DNA from: CAYSTL01 sp964516805
GTDB taxonomy: Archaea; Thermoplasmatota; Thermoplasmata; Halarchaeoplasmatales; Halarchaeoplasmataceae
Assembly: GCA_964516805.1 (NCBI GenBank)
Contig: CAZEXI010000005.1
Coordinates: 1-64,000, forward strand
DNA: 64,000 nt
Direction of reading: 5' to 3'
Shown one piece after another: positions 8,655 through 18,300 of this stretch; positions within the stretch are counted from its first letter, which is position 1, and every line of letters begins with the position of its first letter. A model generated the notes under the pieces. It was not told the origin of the DNA. It saw only the letters and a program-made list of their open reading frames with translations, and did not search any database. The position numbers and the translations under genes were made by a program.

Positions 8655-9027
8655 TCTTTTCCTCCTTCTTATCAAGATTTTTTAAAATTTTCTTCAATCC
8701 TAAGAACTCATCTTCAAAATTCGATCCCTTGATCTTCTTCTCACAAGTGATAGAATTATCGTCATCACACTTTGCTTCGTACCCCGAATTCATCAATTCA
8801 TCTATAACATCGATCTTATCCTTCAATATGCTGAGGTCGACGTCTTCTCCATCATCGCAGAGGATTATCACCACTTCGATGAAGAAATCAGACTCTTTAG
8901 GCTCCTTCATCCTTACCCCTGTACCGATCCTGAAGTCACCGTTCTGTTCGATGATATGATAGGTTTCGTTGTAATCACTCGCCTTCGCCTTTTCTTTCAT
9001 ACTCTCGATATTTATTTCGGCACTCAT
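8644..9027 (-). CDS. Small acidic protein of unknown function, first gene of the ABC-2 operon
   Basis: A soluble acidic protein of 127 residues with alternating predicted strands and helices, no membrane segment and a lysine/glutamate-rich tail (KKILKNLDKKEEKNEK). Two cysteines sit in CDDDNSITCEKK and one in ILCDDGED. I do not recognise a family. It overlaps the ABC ATPase gene by 11 bp and provides that gene's SD, so it is probably co-translated and may be an accessory or sensing partner of the exporter. A TATA-like element (read in minus) at about 9057-9070 lies roughly 35 nt before the start. Confidence 0.7.
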   Translation of the reverse strand: MSAEINIESMKEKAKASDYNETYHIIEQNGDFRIGTGVRMKEPKESDFFIEVVIILCDDGEDVDLSILKDKIDVIDELMNSGYEAKCDDDNSITCEKKIKGSNFEDEFLGLKKILKNLDKKEEKNEK

Positions 9028-9185
9028 GTTTACACTTCAAAATAGTCTATCACTCTTAACTATATAATATCATGTTTAGAATAAAAATTAATAAACAGAT
9101 ATTATCAGGTCTATTATTTCCATTATCTTAATCAAGGAGTTAAAAAAACGGACATCTAGAAGGGATATCAATACTCTGGATTCTT

Positions 9186-10091
9186 TTAATCAGTAGCTCT
9201 CTCTTTCAATACATCATCTCTCCAAGTATCGAAGGTTTCACCACCATAAAATATCTGAGATCGGATCGATTCGAAATAACCTTCATCTCTTAAGTCCTCC
9301 TTTAGTGAGTGTATCTCTTCCAAAGTTTTAGCCCAAGTGTTCACCAAACCCCTATTGGGTTCATTGCTAGCCATATAAATGTCGTTGACATTTGGAAAGT
9401 ATTTTTTTCTTATACTGTACAACACCTTCTTTCTATCATATACAGGTTTCACTTCCATTGAAAAGAAAGATATAAAATCACTAGACCTTGTAGGTTTCAT
9501 TTTGATACCTAGCTCTATTGCTCCAGCATCTTCCATATGCTGCAATCTCCTTCTAACGGTCTTAGCAGAAACTCCGATCTCGCTAGCTACTTCTGATAAG
9601 GCCTTTCTTGAATCCTTATGCAGAGCATATATTATTTTATAATCAATATTTGATAACTTAAAATCATTTGGAATTTCTTCTCTCTCGTTAACGGGGATAA
9701 ACACCTTAGGTTGTCTTATTTTAGCTTTTTCTCTCACTCTATTTGTATATTCATTGATCTCAGAAATATCTCTCAGCAGCCCTTCAACATACAGGTAATT
9801 ACCACTAGCTGATACGACCTTGAAAATATTCTTATCTTCACCTAGTTTATCCAATATCTCATTTAAATTTTCAATCTCAGACTTACCCTCTACCCAAATC
9901 AAGGCACTACCCTTGAAAACTTTTAGACTGATTTTGGCATAAAATTCTTCTATTATCCTTAGGTCTACCATATTTTGGACTCTAGAATGAACAGCATTAA
10001 CTGACAAGTTGACTTCATCTGCCAATTTTCTGTATGGTGTTCTAGAATTTTCTGATAATAGAATACTTAATTTAAGGTCTATATCGTCCAT
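9186..10091 (-). CDS. Lrp/AsnC-like transcriptional regulator with two winged-helix domains
   Basis: A 301-residue protein with two similar helix-turn-helix regions: residues about 1-55 (DLKLSILLSENSRTPYRKLADEVNLSVNAVHSRV) and about 145-200 (DYKIIYALHKDSRKALSEVASEIGVSAKTVRRRL). Each is followed by an alpha/beta ligand-binding-like segment. The layout fits the duplicated Lrp-type regulators found in Thermoplasmatota and methanogens. Such proteins usually sense amino acids or redox state. It stands alone between the ABC operon and the glycosyltransferase gene, so its targets are not evident. It is one of only two clear DNA-binding regulators of the helix-turn-helix type near the sensor-kinase cluster. 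Confidence 0.85.
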   Translation of the reverse strand: MDDIDLKLSILLSENSRTPYRKLADEVNLSVNAVHSRVQNMVDLRIIEEFYAKISLKVFKGSALIWVEGKSEIENLNEILDKLGEDKNIFKVVSASGNYLYVEGLLRDISEINEYTNRVREKAKIRQPKVFIPVNEREEIPNDFKLSNIDYKIIYALHKDSRKALSEVASEIGVSAKTVRRRLQHMEDAGAIELGIKMKPTRSSDFISFFSMEVKPVYDRKKVLYSIRKKYFPNVNDIYMASNEPNRGLVNTWAKTLEEIHSLKEDLRDEGYFESIRSQIFYGGETFDTWRDDVLKERATD

Positions 10092-10129
10092 CGAAAGCTA
10101 AACTAAAAGTTCAGATTAAAACTTTACGA

Positions 10130-10786
10130 TTACCTACCCTTCAATAATCTCCAAGCTATCCTAAATCCATCCCAAAGGTGAAGTTTTGACTTTCCTTTCC
10201 TCTTTTCGTACTCGATAGGTATCTCTTTTATTCTTTTATCGCTCATCACCATGTGTATCCCAGCTTCTATCTCAAAACCTTCACCAGGTATAGAGTTCAA
10301 TTCATCAGCTTTCAGACCTCTTAATCCAGTACATAAATCACTGACTGATGTTTCATAAAATTTGTTCCCCATCCATGTCAAGATCTTATTACCAATCTTG
10401 TTTCTAAAACTCATAGCACCTTTATCTATCACACCAGCAAACCTACTTCCCAGGACCATATCGTAACCTTCTCCAAATAATTCGACCATATCTACTATTC
10501 GTTCAGCGGGATATGATCCATCACCATCTATCAAAAAAAGATAATCACCGTCAGCAGCATCAAAACCTCTCCTAACGGCATTCGCCTTTCCGTCATCCTC
10601 TTCGATAACTTTTACATTCAAATCTTTCACTTCATTCACTGTTCCATCAGTAGATCCACCATCAACTACAAGTACCTCAACTTGAAAACCTCTCTTTTTT
10701 AGTTCATTTGTAGGTATACCATCCACTACTTCTTTGATGGCTTCTGCTTCATTCAAAGTGGGTATTATGATGGAAACAGTTTTCAT
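10130..10786 (-). CDS. Family 2 glycosyltransferase, dolichyl-phosphate-mannose-synthase-like
   Basis: About 218 residues, a GT-A fold enzyme. The nucleotide-sugar site VVDGGSTDGT and the metal-binding LIDGDGSYP are present, and SDLCTGLRGLKADEL is the family's acceptor-side motif. It has no C-terminal membrane helices, so it is the short soluble type. Relatives transfer a sugar from a nucleotide donor to a lipid phosphate for protein or lipid glycosylation. The ATG at 10786 is preferred over the TTG at 10798 because a TATA box at 10809-10818 lies about 28 nt upstream. Confidence 0.88.
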   Translation of the reverse strand: MKTVSIIIPTLNEAEAIKEVVDGIPTNELKKRGFQVEVLVVDGGSTDGTVNEVKDLNVKVIEEDDGKANAVRRGFDAADGDYLFLIDGDGSYPAERIVDMVELFGEGYDMVLGSRFAGVIDKGAMSFRNKIGNKILTWMGNKFYETSVSDLCTGLRGLKADELNSIPGEGFEIEAGIHMVMSDKRIKEIPIEYEKRKGKSKLHLWDGFRIAWRLLKGR

Positions 10787-10798
10787 ATCAATCTCCAA

Positions 10799-10943
10799 AA
10801 AGGGTATTCTATATAAATAACTGACCTTTATGGATGAATTGGATCAAGAAAACAACCTCATCAGACTACTCTTTGATTTTTTTCCAAAACATATATAGCT
10901 AAGTTTACGAACTCAAAAATATCACAAACTGGAGTCAAATGCC
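10799..10943. promoter_or_regulatory. Divergent promoter region between glycosyltransferase and sensor kinase 1
   Basis: A 145-bp spacer. Toward the minus strand there is a TATA box at 10809-10818, 23-32 nt before the ATG at 10786. Toward the plus strand, AAACATATATAGC at 10887-10899 is a good archaeal TATA box, placing transcription start near 10917-10922 and leaving a short leader before the ATG at 10944. No clear inverted repeat for a regulator is visible. Confidence 0.5.
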
Positions 10944-13238
10944 ATGAAAGCTCTATTGGTTGACGATGAGCATGATTTTCTGGAGCAGACAAAAATTTTC
11001 ATAGAGAATAATCTAGAATCTCTGAAATTAGACACTGTTTCAAACGTCCAGGATGCTTTGCAAAAGCTAGAAAATCATGAGTATTCTGCGATTATCTCAG
11101 ACTATCAGATGGGTGAAATCAACGGTTTAGAATTTTTAAAGATCATAAGAGAAGAAAAAAACAGCAATATACCTTTTATCATATTTACCGGTAGAGGAAG
11201 AGAAGATGTAGCAATAGAAGCCCTCAATCTAGGGGCGAACAGATACATCCACAAAGGCGGAGATCCAAGATCACAGTATGGTGTTTTGTCCAATGCTCTC
11301 ATCAATGAAATTGACTCTTACAAGAAAGATAAAAGATTGAAAAATTCTAGATCAAAAAAGGAATCTATCGATGAGGTCGATCAGTCAGAAAAAGGGCCAA
11401 AGATCTCCGAACAAAACCGTAAAACTCTACAAAAAAGATACAAAGCTCTTTATGAAAGGTCCTTGGATGGAATATACTTATTCGATTTTGAAGGGGATTT
11501 TATAGACGCTAATCCTAAAGCATTAGAAATGATAGGTTATTCAAAGGAAGAATTGAGTTCTTTAAATTATAAAGACATATTTACTGACGAATCCATCAAA
11601 AAAATAGACAAGACTACTAAAAATATTATAGAAAACGGAGCACAAGACGATCCAACAGAGCTAAAACTAATAAGAAAAGATGGAAACGAGATATGGGTAG
11701 AAACAAAAACACATGTTCTGTATAAGGATGATGAACCTTACGCATTCCAAGGGATAGCTAGAGAGATAACTGAAAGGAAAAAGATAGAAAAAAAGATGAA
11801 GAAAAAAGAGAGGGCTATCCAAAATTCTCTTAATGGGATAACTATTGCGGACCTAAACGGTGATGTAACTTATGTAAACGACTCGTTGGTAAACATGTGG
11901 GGATTCGAAAACCAGGATGAAATACTTGGGAGAGATACACTAGAATTTTTCGAAAATAAAGAAAAAACTCAAGAAGCTATTAACAAACTCCTTGAAAATG
12001 GAAGATGGAAGGGTGAATTGAGAGGAAAAAGAAAAGATGGATCGATCATAGATGTTTTCTTGTCGGCAAATCTCATTTATGACGATGAAGGAAATACTAC
12101 GGATATTTTGGCTTCTATAATAGATATATCAGAAAATAAGTCCACAAATAGAAAAATAGAAAAACTTCACGATATCACTCAAAAATTGGAACGTTGTGAA
12201 GAAGAAGACGAGGTCTATAATCTGGCTATTGAAGCTGCAGAAAGAATACTAGATTTTGAGATGTGTTCGATCGATTCTGTTGAAGGTAACAATTTTGTGG
12301 TCAAGGCTACTTCATCAAATGTTGATGCGGACGGTTCAAAAAACACTTCATTGGATGAAGGCATAGCTGGGAGAACGTATAAAGAAGGCGATTCATTCAT
12401 TGTAGATGATCTTAATAAAAATGAAAACGCCGAACCAGTAAAAGACAATTATCGTTCAGCATTGTCTGTTCCGATAGGTGATTTTGGTGTGTTTCAGGCA
12501 GTTTCAACAGGTAAAAAACAGTTTGACGAACAAGATGTCAACATGGCTGAGTTGCTGATGGACCATGTAGTAGAGACATTGAAACGGATCAAATCAAGTA
12601 AAAAACAAGATTTCTTACACTCCTTATTGAGGCATGATGTGAAAAATAAAACCCAGATCGTTGAAGGTTACTTACAACTATTGAAGGACTCAGAGCTCAA
12701 TGACCTACAGTCTGATTTTACTGATAAAGCTCTTAAAGCAACAAGAGAAGGACAATCTATACTTAAAAAGGTCAAAACACTTAGAGAAATAAAGGAAGAG
12801 GATGTCGAAGAGAAGAACATAAAAGTACCTTTAAAGAAAGCTATCAGGTCCAATAAAGAGCTGGTTGAAAAATCGAAAATAAGTATAAACTGGGATGAGA
12901 AAGACTGCATAGTAAAAGGTGGTGCACTGCTAGAAGAGCTTTTCTTCAATATCATAAATAACGCTGTTAATCACTCAAATTGTGAAAATATAGATATCGC
13001 TGTAGAAAAAACAAAAAATGATTGTATTATACAGATCAAAGATGATGGTGTGGGTATTCCAGAGGAAGAAAGGGATGCTATTTTTAAGAAGGGCTACAAA
13101 AAAGGAGATAAAGCAGGTACTGGACTTGGTCTGCATCTTGTCAAAACTATCGTAGAAAGTTACGATGGTAATATCGAGGTAAAAGATTCGAAATTAGGTG
13201 GTGCTAGATTCGATATTTATCTAAAAAAAGCTCAATAA
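10944..13238 (+). CDS. Sensor histidine kinase 1: receiver-PAS-PAS-GAF-kinase
   Basis: A protein of 764 residues. The N-terminal receiver domain (about 1-122) has its phosphoacceptor D53 in ISDYQM, the acidic pair D7/D8 and K104. Two PAS domains follow at about 165-285 and 290-405, then a GAF domain at about 408-552. The kinase core has H564 in LLRHDVKNK, an N-box (FNIINNAVNHS), and ATP-lid motifs DDGVGIP and GTGLGLHLVK. No membrane helix is present, so it senses a cytoplasmic cue. A receiver placed first suggests that the kinase is itself phosphorylated by, or passes phosphate within, a relay. The gene ends with 7 bp of overlap with the convergent zinc-protein gene. Confidence 0.92.
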   Translation: MKALLVDDEHDFLEQTKIFIENNLESLKLDTVSNVQDALQKLENHEYSAIISDYQMGEINGLEFLKIIREEKNSNIPFIIFTGRGREDVAIEALNLGANRYIHKGGDPRSQYGVLSNALINEIDSYKKDKRLKNSRSKKESIDEVDQSEKGPKISEQNRKTLQKRYKALYERSLDGIYLFDFEGDFIDANPKALEMIGYSKEELSSLNYKDIFTDESIKKIDKTTKNIIENGAQDDPTELKLIRKDGNEIWVETKTHVLYKDDEPYAFQGIAREITERKKIEKKMKKKERAIQNSLNGITIADLNGDVTYVNDSLVNMWGFENQDEILGRDTLEFFENKEKTQEAINKLLENGRWKGELRGKRKDGSIIDVFLSANLIYDDEGNTTDILASIIDISENKSTNRKIEKLHDITQKLERCEEEDEVYNLAIEAAERILDFEMCSIDSVEGNNFVVKATSSNVDADGSKNTSLDEGIAGRTYKEGDSFIVDDLNKNENAEPVKDNYRSALSVPIGDFGVFQAVSTGKKQFDEQDVNMAELLMDHVVETLKRIKSSKKQDFLHSLLRHDVKNKTQIVEGYLQLLKDSELNDLQSDFTDKALKATREGQSILKKVKTLREIKEEDVEEKNIKVPLKKAIRSNKELVEKSKISINWDEKDCIVKGGALLEELFFNIINNAVNHSNCENIDIAVEKTKNDCIIQIKDDGVGIPEEERDAIFKKGYKKGDKAGTGLGLHLVKTIVESYDGNIEVKDSKLGGARFDIYLKKAQ

Positions 13239-13657
13239 TCTAAATAATATTCAATAACGCACTCTTTTATATCTGGTCTTACTTCCTGAACAATCTGGAT
13301 GAATCTCTCTTCCTGTGTGCTGGCCATCACGCCGTATAGGTCGAAAAAGACTTCATCATCCTGTATTTTTTTTACCATCAACCTTTTATGTGCCTCTGTT
13401 AACTTGTACTTTCCACCTTTATCATGTTCTTCTTTTAGATGTTTTTCAATCCTTGATAGAACTTCCATGTAAAAACCGACTTTCCTAGGTCTGTCTGGAC
13501 CAACATTCCTTACTAAACCACACTTCTCACAGTACGGATGTGGTGCTAATGTAAGCGATTCTTTTCTACTGAGCATTGGAAGCCAATCATGATCATGAGA
13601 CTCATGTAGACATTCCGGCTCTTTTTCTTCTACAGCATCAGCATCTGAATCCTGCAT
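13232..13657 (-). CDS. Conserved archaeal protein with a zinc-binding-like N-terminus
   Basis: A 141-residue protein. The N-terminal third has candidate metal ligands: CLHESHDHDW and, 35 residues later, PHPYCEKCGLVRNVG. The remainder is helical (RIEKHLKEEHDKGG and TEAHKRLMVKKIQDD). The segment CxxCGLVxNVGPDRP is one I recall in small archaeal proteins of unknown function. Zinc binding is inferred from Cys/His spacing. It is flanked by sensor kinase 1 (convergent, overlapping) and the MTHFR gene (divergent, about 110 bp apart). Confidence 0.72.
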   Translation of the reverse strand: MQDSDADAVEEKEPECLHESHDHDWLPMLSRKESLTLAPHPYCEKCGLVRNVGPDRPRKVGFYMEVLSRIEKHLKEEHDKGGKYKLTEAHKRLMVKKIQDDEVFFDLYGVMASTQEERFIQIVQEVRPDIKECVIEYYLDY

Positions 13658-13765
13658 TGAAATAAATGAGGAACTTTAGGTATTTATAAGTTTATCTAAA
13701 AATCTTAGTCTGATATCACCTACTTCCTCTTAAATTTTAAATAAATCTCGACCAATCATTAGGTA

Positions 13766-14719
13766 ATGAAAGAATTTATGGAGAGGTTGAAGAAAGACTC
13801 GTTCCCCATCACTTATGAAGTCCCATCCCCACGGGGAGGGAATGTGGAAGATTATATCGATCATATAACAGAATACGAGTTTAAAGACCATATCGCTGGT
13901 TTCAATGTGTGTAATAATCCTGTGGGGCTGGTGAGGATAGACCCCGGTCCATATGCGGGAAAAATAAAAGAAAAGATAGGAATAGATACCATAGCTCATC
14001 TAACATGTAGAGATTCTACTATAGGTGGACTTCAAAGATGGCTTTTAGGAGCTCAATCATTGGGCATAAAAAATATATTGGCGATGACTGGTGACTACGC
14101 AGTCGGTGATTATCCTGCTGAGGAAAAAGTAGATCATATCAACTCTCTAGAACTTATCACTGGTATCAAAGATTATCTAAACCAGGGTAAATTGATGCCT
14201 GAGCTGTCAGCACGACCCCATAAAACCAGAAATAGGTACCTCAGCGAAATAGACGAAATAGAAGTTCCAACCGACTTTATAGTCGGTGGAGTTATACTAC
14301 CTGGTAGGAAAAAAGAAGCTGGTTACGCTGCCAGGAAGGTTGATGCAGGTGCTGATTTTTTCCAAACCCAGATAACATATGACCATGAAGAGATGCTTGA
14401 CTTTTTAGAAAAATTAGAAGACCGTATAGAAAGATATCCTCCAATACTTATAGGAACTACCCCTTTCCAGTCTCCAAAACAGATGATGGAACTCTCAGAT
14501 ACGATACCTCAGGTAAATATTCCTGATTACGTTCAAAAGCGGTTATCTAAGGCAGATGACTTCAAATCAGAATCAATCGAATACACGATTGAGTTCTACG
14601 AAAAGATAAAAGATGGAGCAGAAGAAAGGGGTATCAATTGCAAATTGGGGGCGCATATAATACCCATAAGGTATGAAGGTAGGGTGAATGAGATAATAAG
14701 GAGGATAAGTGAGATATGA
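13766..14719 (+). CDS. metF: Methylenetetrahydrofolate reductase family protein (MTHFR)
   Basis: A 317-residue TIM-barrel protein of the MTHFR family. It starts with the family's ITYEVPSPRGGN strand-loop, and has HLTCRDST and an NILAMTGDYAVGDYP segment equivalent to the flavin/pterin site. It reduces the methylene form of the C1 carrier (folate or methanopterin) to the methyl form; which carrier is used here cannot be seen. Its TGA overlaps the mtrA start (ATGA), so the two are translationally coupled. This strongly ties it to methyl transfer. A TATA-like TTTTAAATA at about 13734-13742 lies some 28 nt before the ATG, so the message is probably leaderless. Confidence 0.9.
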   Translation: MKEFMERLKKDSFPITYEVPSPRGGNVEDYIDHITEYEFKDHIAGFNVCNNPVGLVRIDPGPYAGKIKEKIGIDTIAHLTCRDSTIGGLQRWLLGAQSLGIKNILAMTGDYAVGDYPAEEKVDHINSLELITGIKDYLNQGKLMPELSARPHKTRNRYLSEIDEIEVPTDFIVGGVILPGRKKEAGYAARKVDAGADFFQTQITYDHEEMLDFLEKLEDRIERYPPILIGTTPFQSPKQMMELSDTIPQVNIPDYVQKRLSKADDFKSESIEYTIEFYEKIKDGAEERGINCKLGAHIIPIRYEGRVNEIIRRISEI

Positions 14720-15288
14720 GTGATCTTTATCCATGGGGAGGAAAATACAGAACTGGCAGTGCAGAATCCCCTGTAGCTGTTGTTACTTTAAACACAGATT
14801 TTGATTTTCCAGAAGATAAAGTCGCTATTTGGGGAAAGATGAAAACAGAAAACCTTGGTATAGAAAAAGTGATAGCTAACGTGATCTCAAATCCAAATAT
14901 CCGATTTCTTATTATCTGTGGTGAAGAGATAAGAGGGCATAACTCAGGTAATTCTTTGAAAGCGGTAATAAAGAATGGAATCGACGATAATGGTAAAATA
15001 ATCGAAGCACCAGGTGCCGTTCCATATATAGAGAACATATCAAAAGAAGCTGTTGAAAGATTTCGGGATCAAATTTCTGTTATAGATAAAATAGATATTA
15101 CTGAAAAAGAAAAAATATTAGATGTTATAAACTCAAAACTGGAAGAAAATCTAGGTCGTTTTGATGACCCCTTTATAGCAATAAGAATAAAAAACGAAGA
15201 AAAGTCAAAACTAGAAGCTGATCTAGCTCTGCATGCTTCTTTAAAGATCAGTCCGTGGGGGAAAATTTCTCCAGCTGAAAATGAATAA
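14716..15288 (+). CDS. mtrA: Soluble MtrA-like corrinoid protein (methyl-pterin methyltransferase subunit A)
   Basis: A protein of 190 residues closely following the corrinoid-binding domain of MtrA: SAESPVAVVTLN, TENLGIEKVIANVISNPNIR, then GEEIRGHNSGNSLKAVIKNG and PGAVPYIENIS. H75 in GEEIRGH is the residue expected to bind cobalt from below. Full-length methanogen MtrA has a C-terminal membrane helix; this protein ends in a hydrophilic tail and so is soluble. No other Mtr subunit except MtrH occurs in the window, which argues against a sodium-pumping Mtr complex. It is coupled to the MTHFR gene and lies upstream of sensor kinase 2 and mtrH on the same strand. Confidence 0.93.
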   Translation: MSDLYPWGGKYRTGSAESPVAVVTLNTDFDFPEDKVAIWGKMKTENLGIEKVIANVISNPNIRFLIICGEEIRGHNSGNSLKAVIKNGIDDNGKIIEAPGAVPYIENISKEAVERFRDQISVIDKIDITEKEKILDVINSKLEENLGRFDDPFIAIRIKNEEKSKLEADLALHASLKISPWGKISPAENE

Positions 15289-15296
15289 ATCCATTA

Positions 15297-15306
15297 GTAT
15301 ATAAGG
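15297..15306 (+). promoter_or_regulatory. TATA box ahead of sensor kinase 2
   Basis: GTATATAAGG is a strong archaeal TATA element, with a start predicted about 25-28 nt downstream near 15325-15330 and the ATG at 15344. It gives kinase 2 (and perhaps mtrH behind it) its own promoter although the gene follows mtrA by only 55 bp. Confidence 0.5.
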
Positions 15307-15343
15307 AAAACTGTTATATTCTCCTAAGCATAACGTTCCGTAC

Positions 15344-18300
15344 ATGGATTTGATCCTGATAGACGATAATCCAGATCTTATCGAGCAGGCAAGTATTTAC
15401 CTCCAGAGGGAAGATGAAAGGTTCAATATACATACCACCACATCACCTATCAACGCATTCAATAAAATTAAAGATCAAGACTTTGATGTGGTCGTCTCTG
15501 ATTACCAGATGCCAGAGATGACTGGTTTAGATCTATTAAAAAAAATGAGAGACAACGGCTATAATACTCCTTTCATCATATTTACAGGAAGAGGACGAGA
15601 GGAAGTTGCTATAAAAGCTCTAAATCTAGGAGCGGATCGGTATATCCAGAAAGGGTGTGATATTAAGACTCAATACAGTCTTTTAGCCAATAATATTAAA
15701 CAAGTAGTCGATCTAGAAGAATCTAAACAAAGAATCAAAGAAAAGAAAAATAAAATAAAGGCACTTCATAAAATAGGTTTCCAGTTAAACAAAACAGACA
15801 ACGAAGAAGATATACTTGATTTGACTATAAAGGCTGCAAGCGATATACTAGAATTCAATGTATGTGATATCGATTTTTTAAAAGACGGGGAATTCATTCC
15901 AAAAAGAACTACAAGAGAAGATGGGATACCTGTCGAAAGCTATCCTTTCAAGGGTACCTTGGCTAAGACCTACAAAACAAAAGAATCCTTCATTACTAAC
16001 GATATCACTAATTCTGATACTGCAGATCCAATAGATAAAAATTACAAATCTGGTATCAGTGTACCTATAGGTGGCTATGGAGTTTTTCAAGCTATATCAT
16101 TCCAAAAAGACTACTTTGATGAAGAAGATCTTGAACTATCTGAAATTTTGATTTCACACGTAAATCTAGCATTGAATAAAGTTAAATTTGATAAAAAAAG
16201 ACAAAAAGAAAAAGATAAGATTGAAAAATTACACAAGATCACTTCAAAAATGGAAAATGTAGATGAGATGAAGGATGTATTCGATTTAGCGATAGAAGCA
16301 GTCGAAAATATTCTTGATTTCAATGTGTGCTCATTCAGCTTAGCTGATGATGATGAATTTGTAATAACCGCTAAAAGTTCAGCAGAGTATCTGCCGATAG
16401 GTTACAGATTTCCTATAAATACTGGTATCGCTGGAAAGTGTTATAAAACCGGGTCTAAAATCGTAACAAAGGATGTTGATAGAGATAATAGAGCACAACC
16501 TAATAAGGACTCTTACAAATCAGGTATCACTTTACCTATTTTAAATATCGGTATATTTCAGATAATTTTCGATGAAAAAGAAGCTTTTGACGATCACGAT
16601 GTAAGAGTAGTCGAATTACTGATAAATCATGTGAATGAAGCATTGAAAAGAATAAGATCTACTAGTTCTTTAAAAGAGTCAGAAGCAACATACAAAACAA
16701 TTTACGAAAACACATTGAAACTCTCCAAAGAAAAAGATTTTGATAAGGTCATCAAAACTATCGCTGATAATGCCAAAAAGCTATTGAAAGCAAACGATTC
16801 AATAATATATTTATTAAATACCAATAAAAATAGTATAGAACCCATATATTCGAACAACCCAGACTATAAAGAAGAAATAATGAACTATGACATTTCTTTA
16901 GGGGAAGGATTGACAGGAAATGTAGTAAAGAATGGAGAAGCTAAGATCATTAACTACGATGATGAAAAAAACGGAATTTTAGTAATTCCAGGTACAGAAA
17001 AGAAGAAAGACCATGAACATGAATCCGTTATATCAACTCCTCTTTTTATAGATGACAAGGTCCAAGGAGCTATTACAGTTACAAAATTTAAAGAAAAATT
17101 CAGTGAAGAGGACATTATAAAACTAAATACATTCGCTAGACAGGCAGAGATCGCCATCAAAAGAGCTGAAGAGCTCGATAATCTTAAAAGATCTAAAAGG
17201 AAACTAAAAGAGAATAAGAATAAGATAGAAGAACTACACTACGCAGTAAATAGGATAGAAAAAAGTAAAAATGAACAGGAAATTTATCACTTAGCTATCA
17301 AAATTGCGGAAAACATATTAGATTTTGATATAGCTGAATTCATGGTAAAAAGTAAAGATGAATTAGTTGTTAAAGCTAAATCCTATTCAGATCCTACTGA
17401 AGATGACAGCATAGGTATTGAAGAGGGCATAGCTGGAAGAACGTACAAACATGGATCTTCCTATATAATAGGAGATATCCCGAACTATTTTAAATCAGAA
17501 CCGACAAATGAAGATTATAAATCTGGCATATCCGTTCCTGTAGGGAAATATGGGGTCTTTCAAGCTATATCAACAGAGAAAGATAACTTTGATCAAAATG
17601 ACCTAGATTTAGCTGAGATACTCATTTCTCACGTGACCGAGAAACTGAAAAATATATCTAATGAAAAAAAGATCAAAAGAGAATCAGAAAAAATAGAAAG
17701 ACTACATAAATTCGCAGCAAACTTAGAAAGCTGCTTAGAAAAAGAAAGGGTCTTTGAATTGATAACTGAAGCTGGTGAAAATATATTGGATTTAGATATC
17801 TGTAAAACGTATATCTCTAAAGACGATGATTTATTAATCAAAAAACACTCATCCATGTATACACAATCTTCCAGTTCTCTGGCTAAAAAATTAGCTGATA
17901 AAACCTACGATGAAGATAAAATCTTAACAGAAAATGACATTGAAAATATTGAAAGTACAGAGAATTTCAAATCAATAATAAGTATGCCGATAGCTTCTTA
18001 TGGTGTGTTCCAAGCTATTTCAAAAGATAAAAAAGCTTTTGATCAGGAAGACACGAAACTATCTAAACTTTTGATAGACCACGCTGTAGAAGCCCTTAAT
18101 AGAATACAGAGTGAAAGTAGAGAGGAATTCTTATTGACTCTTTTAAGACATGATCTTAAAAATAAAAATAACATAACTAGAGGCTATATATCAATAATAC
18201 AGGATATGGACATTGATGATAAACAGAAAACATTCTTAGAAAAAGCATCAACATCATGCGAAGAAAGTATGTCACTCATTAAAAAAGTGGGTATGCTTAG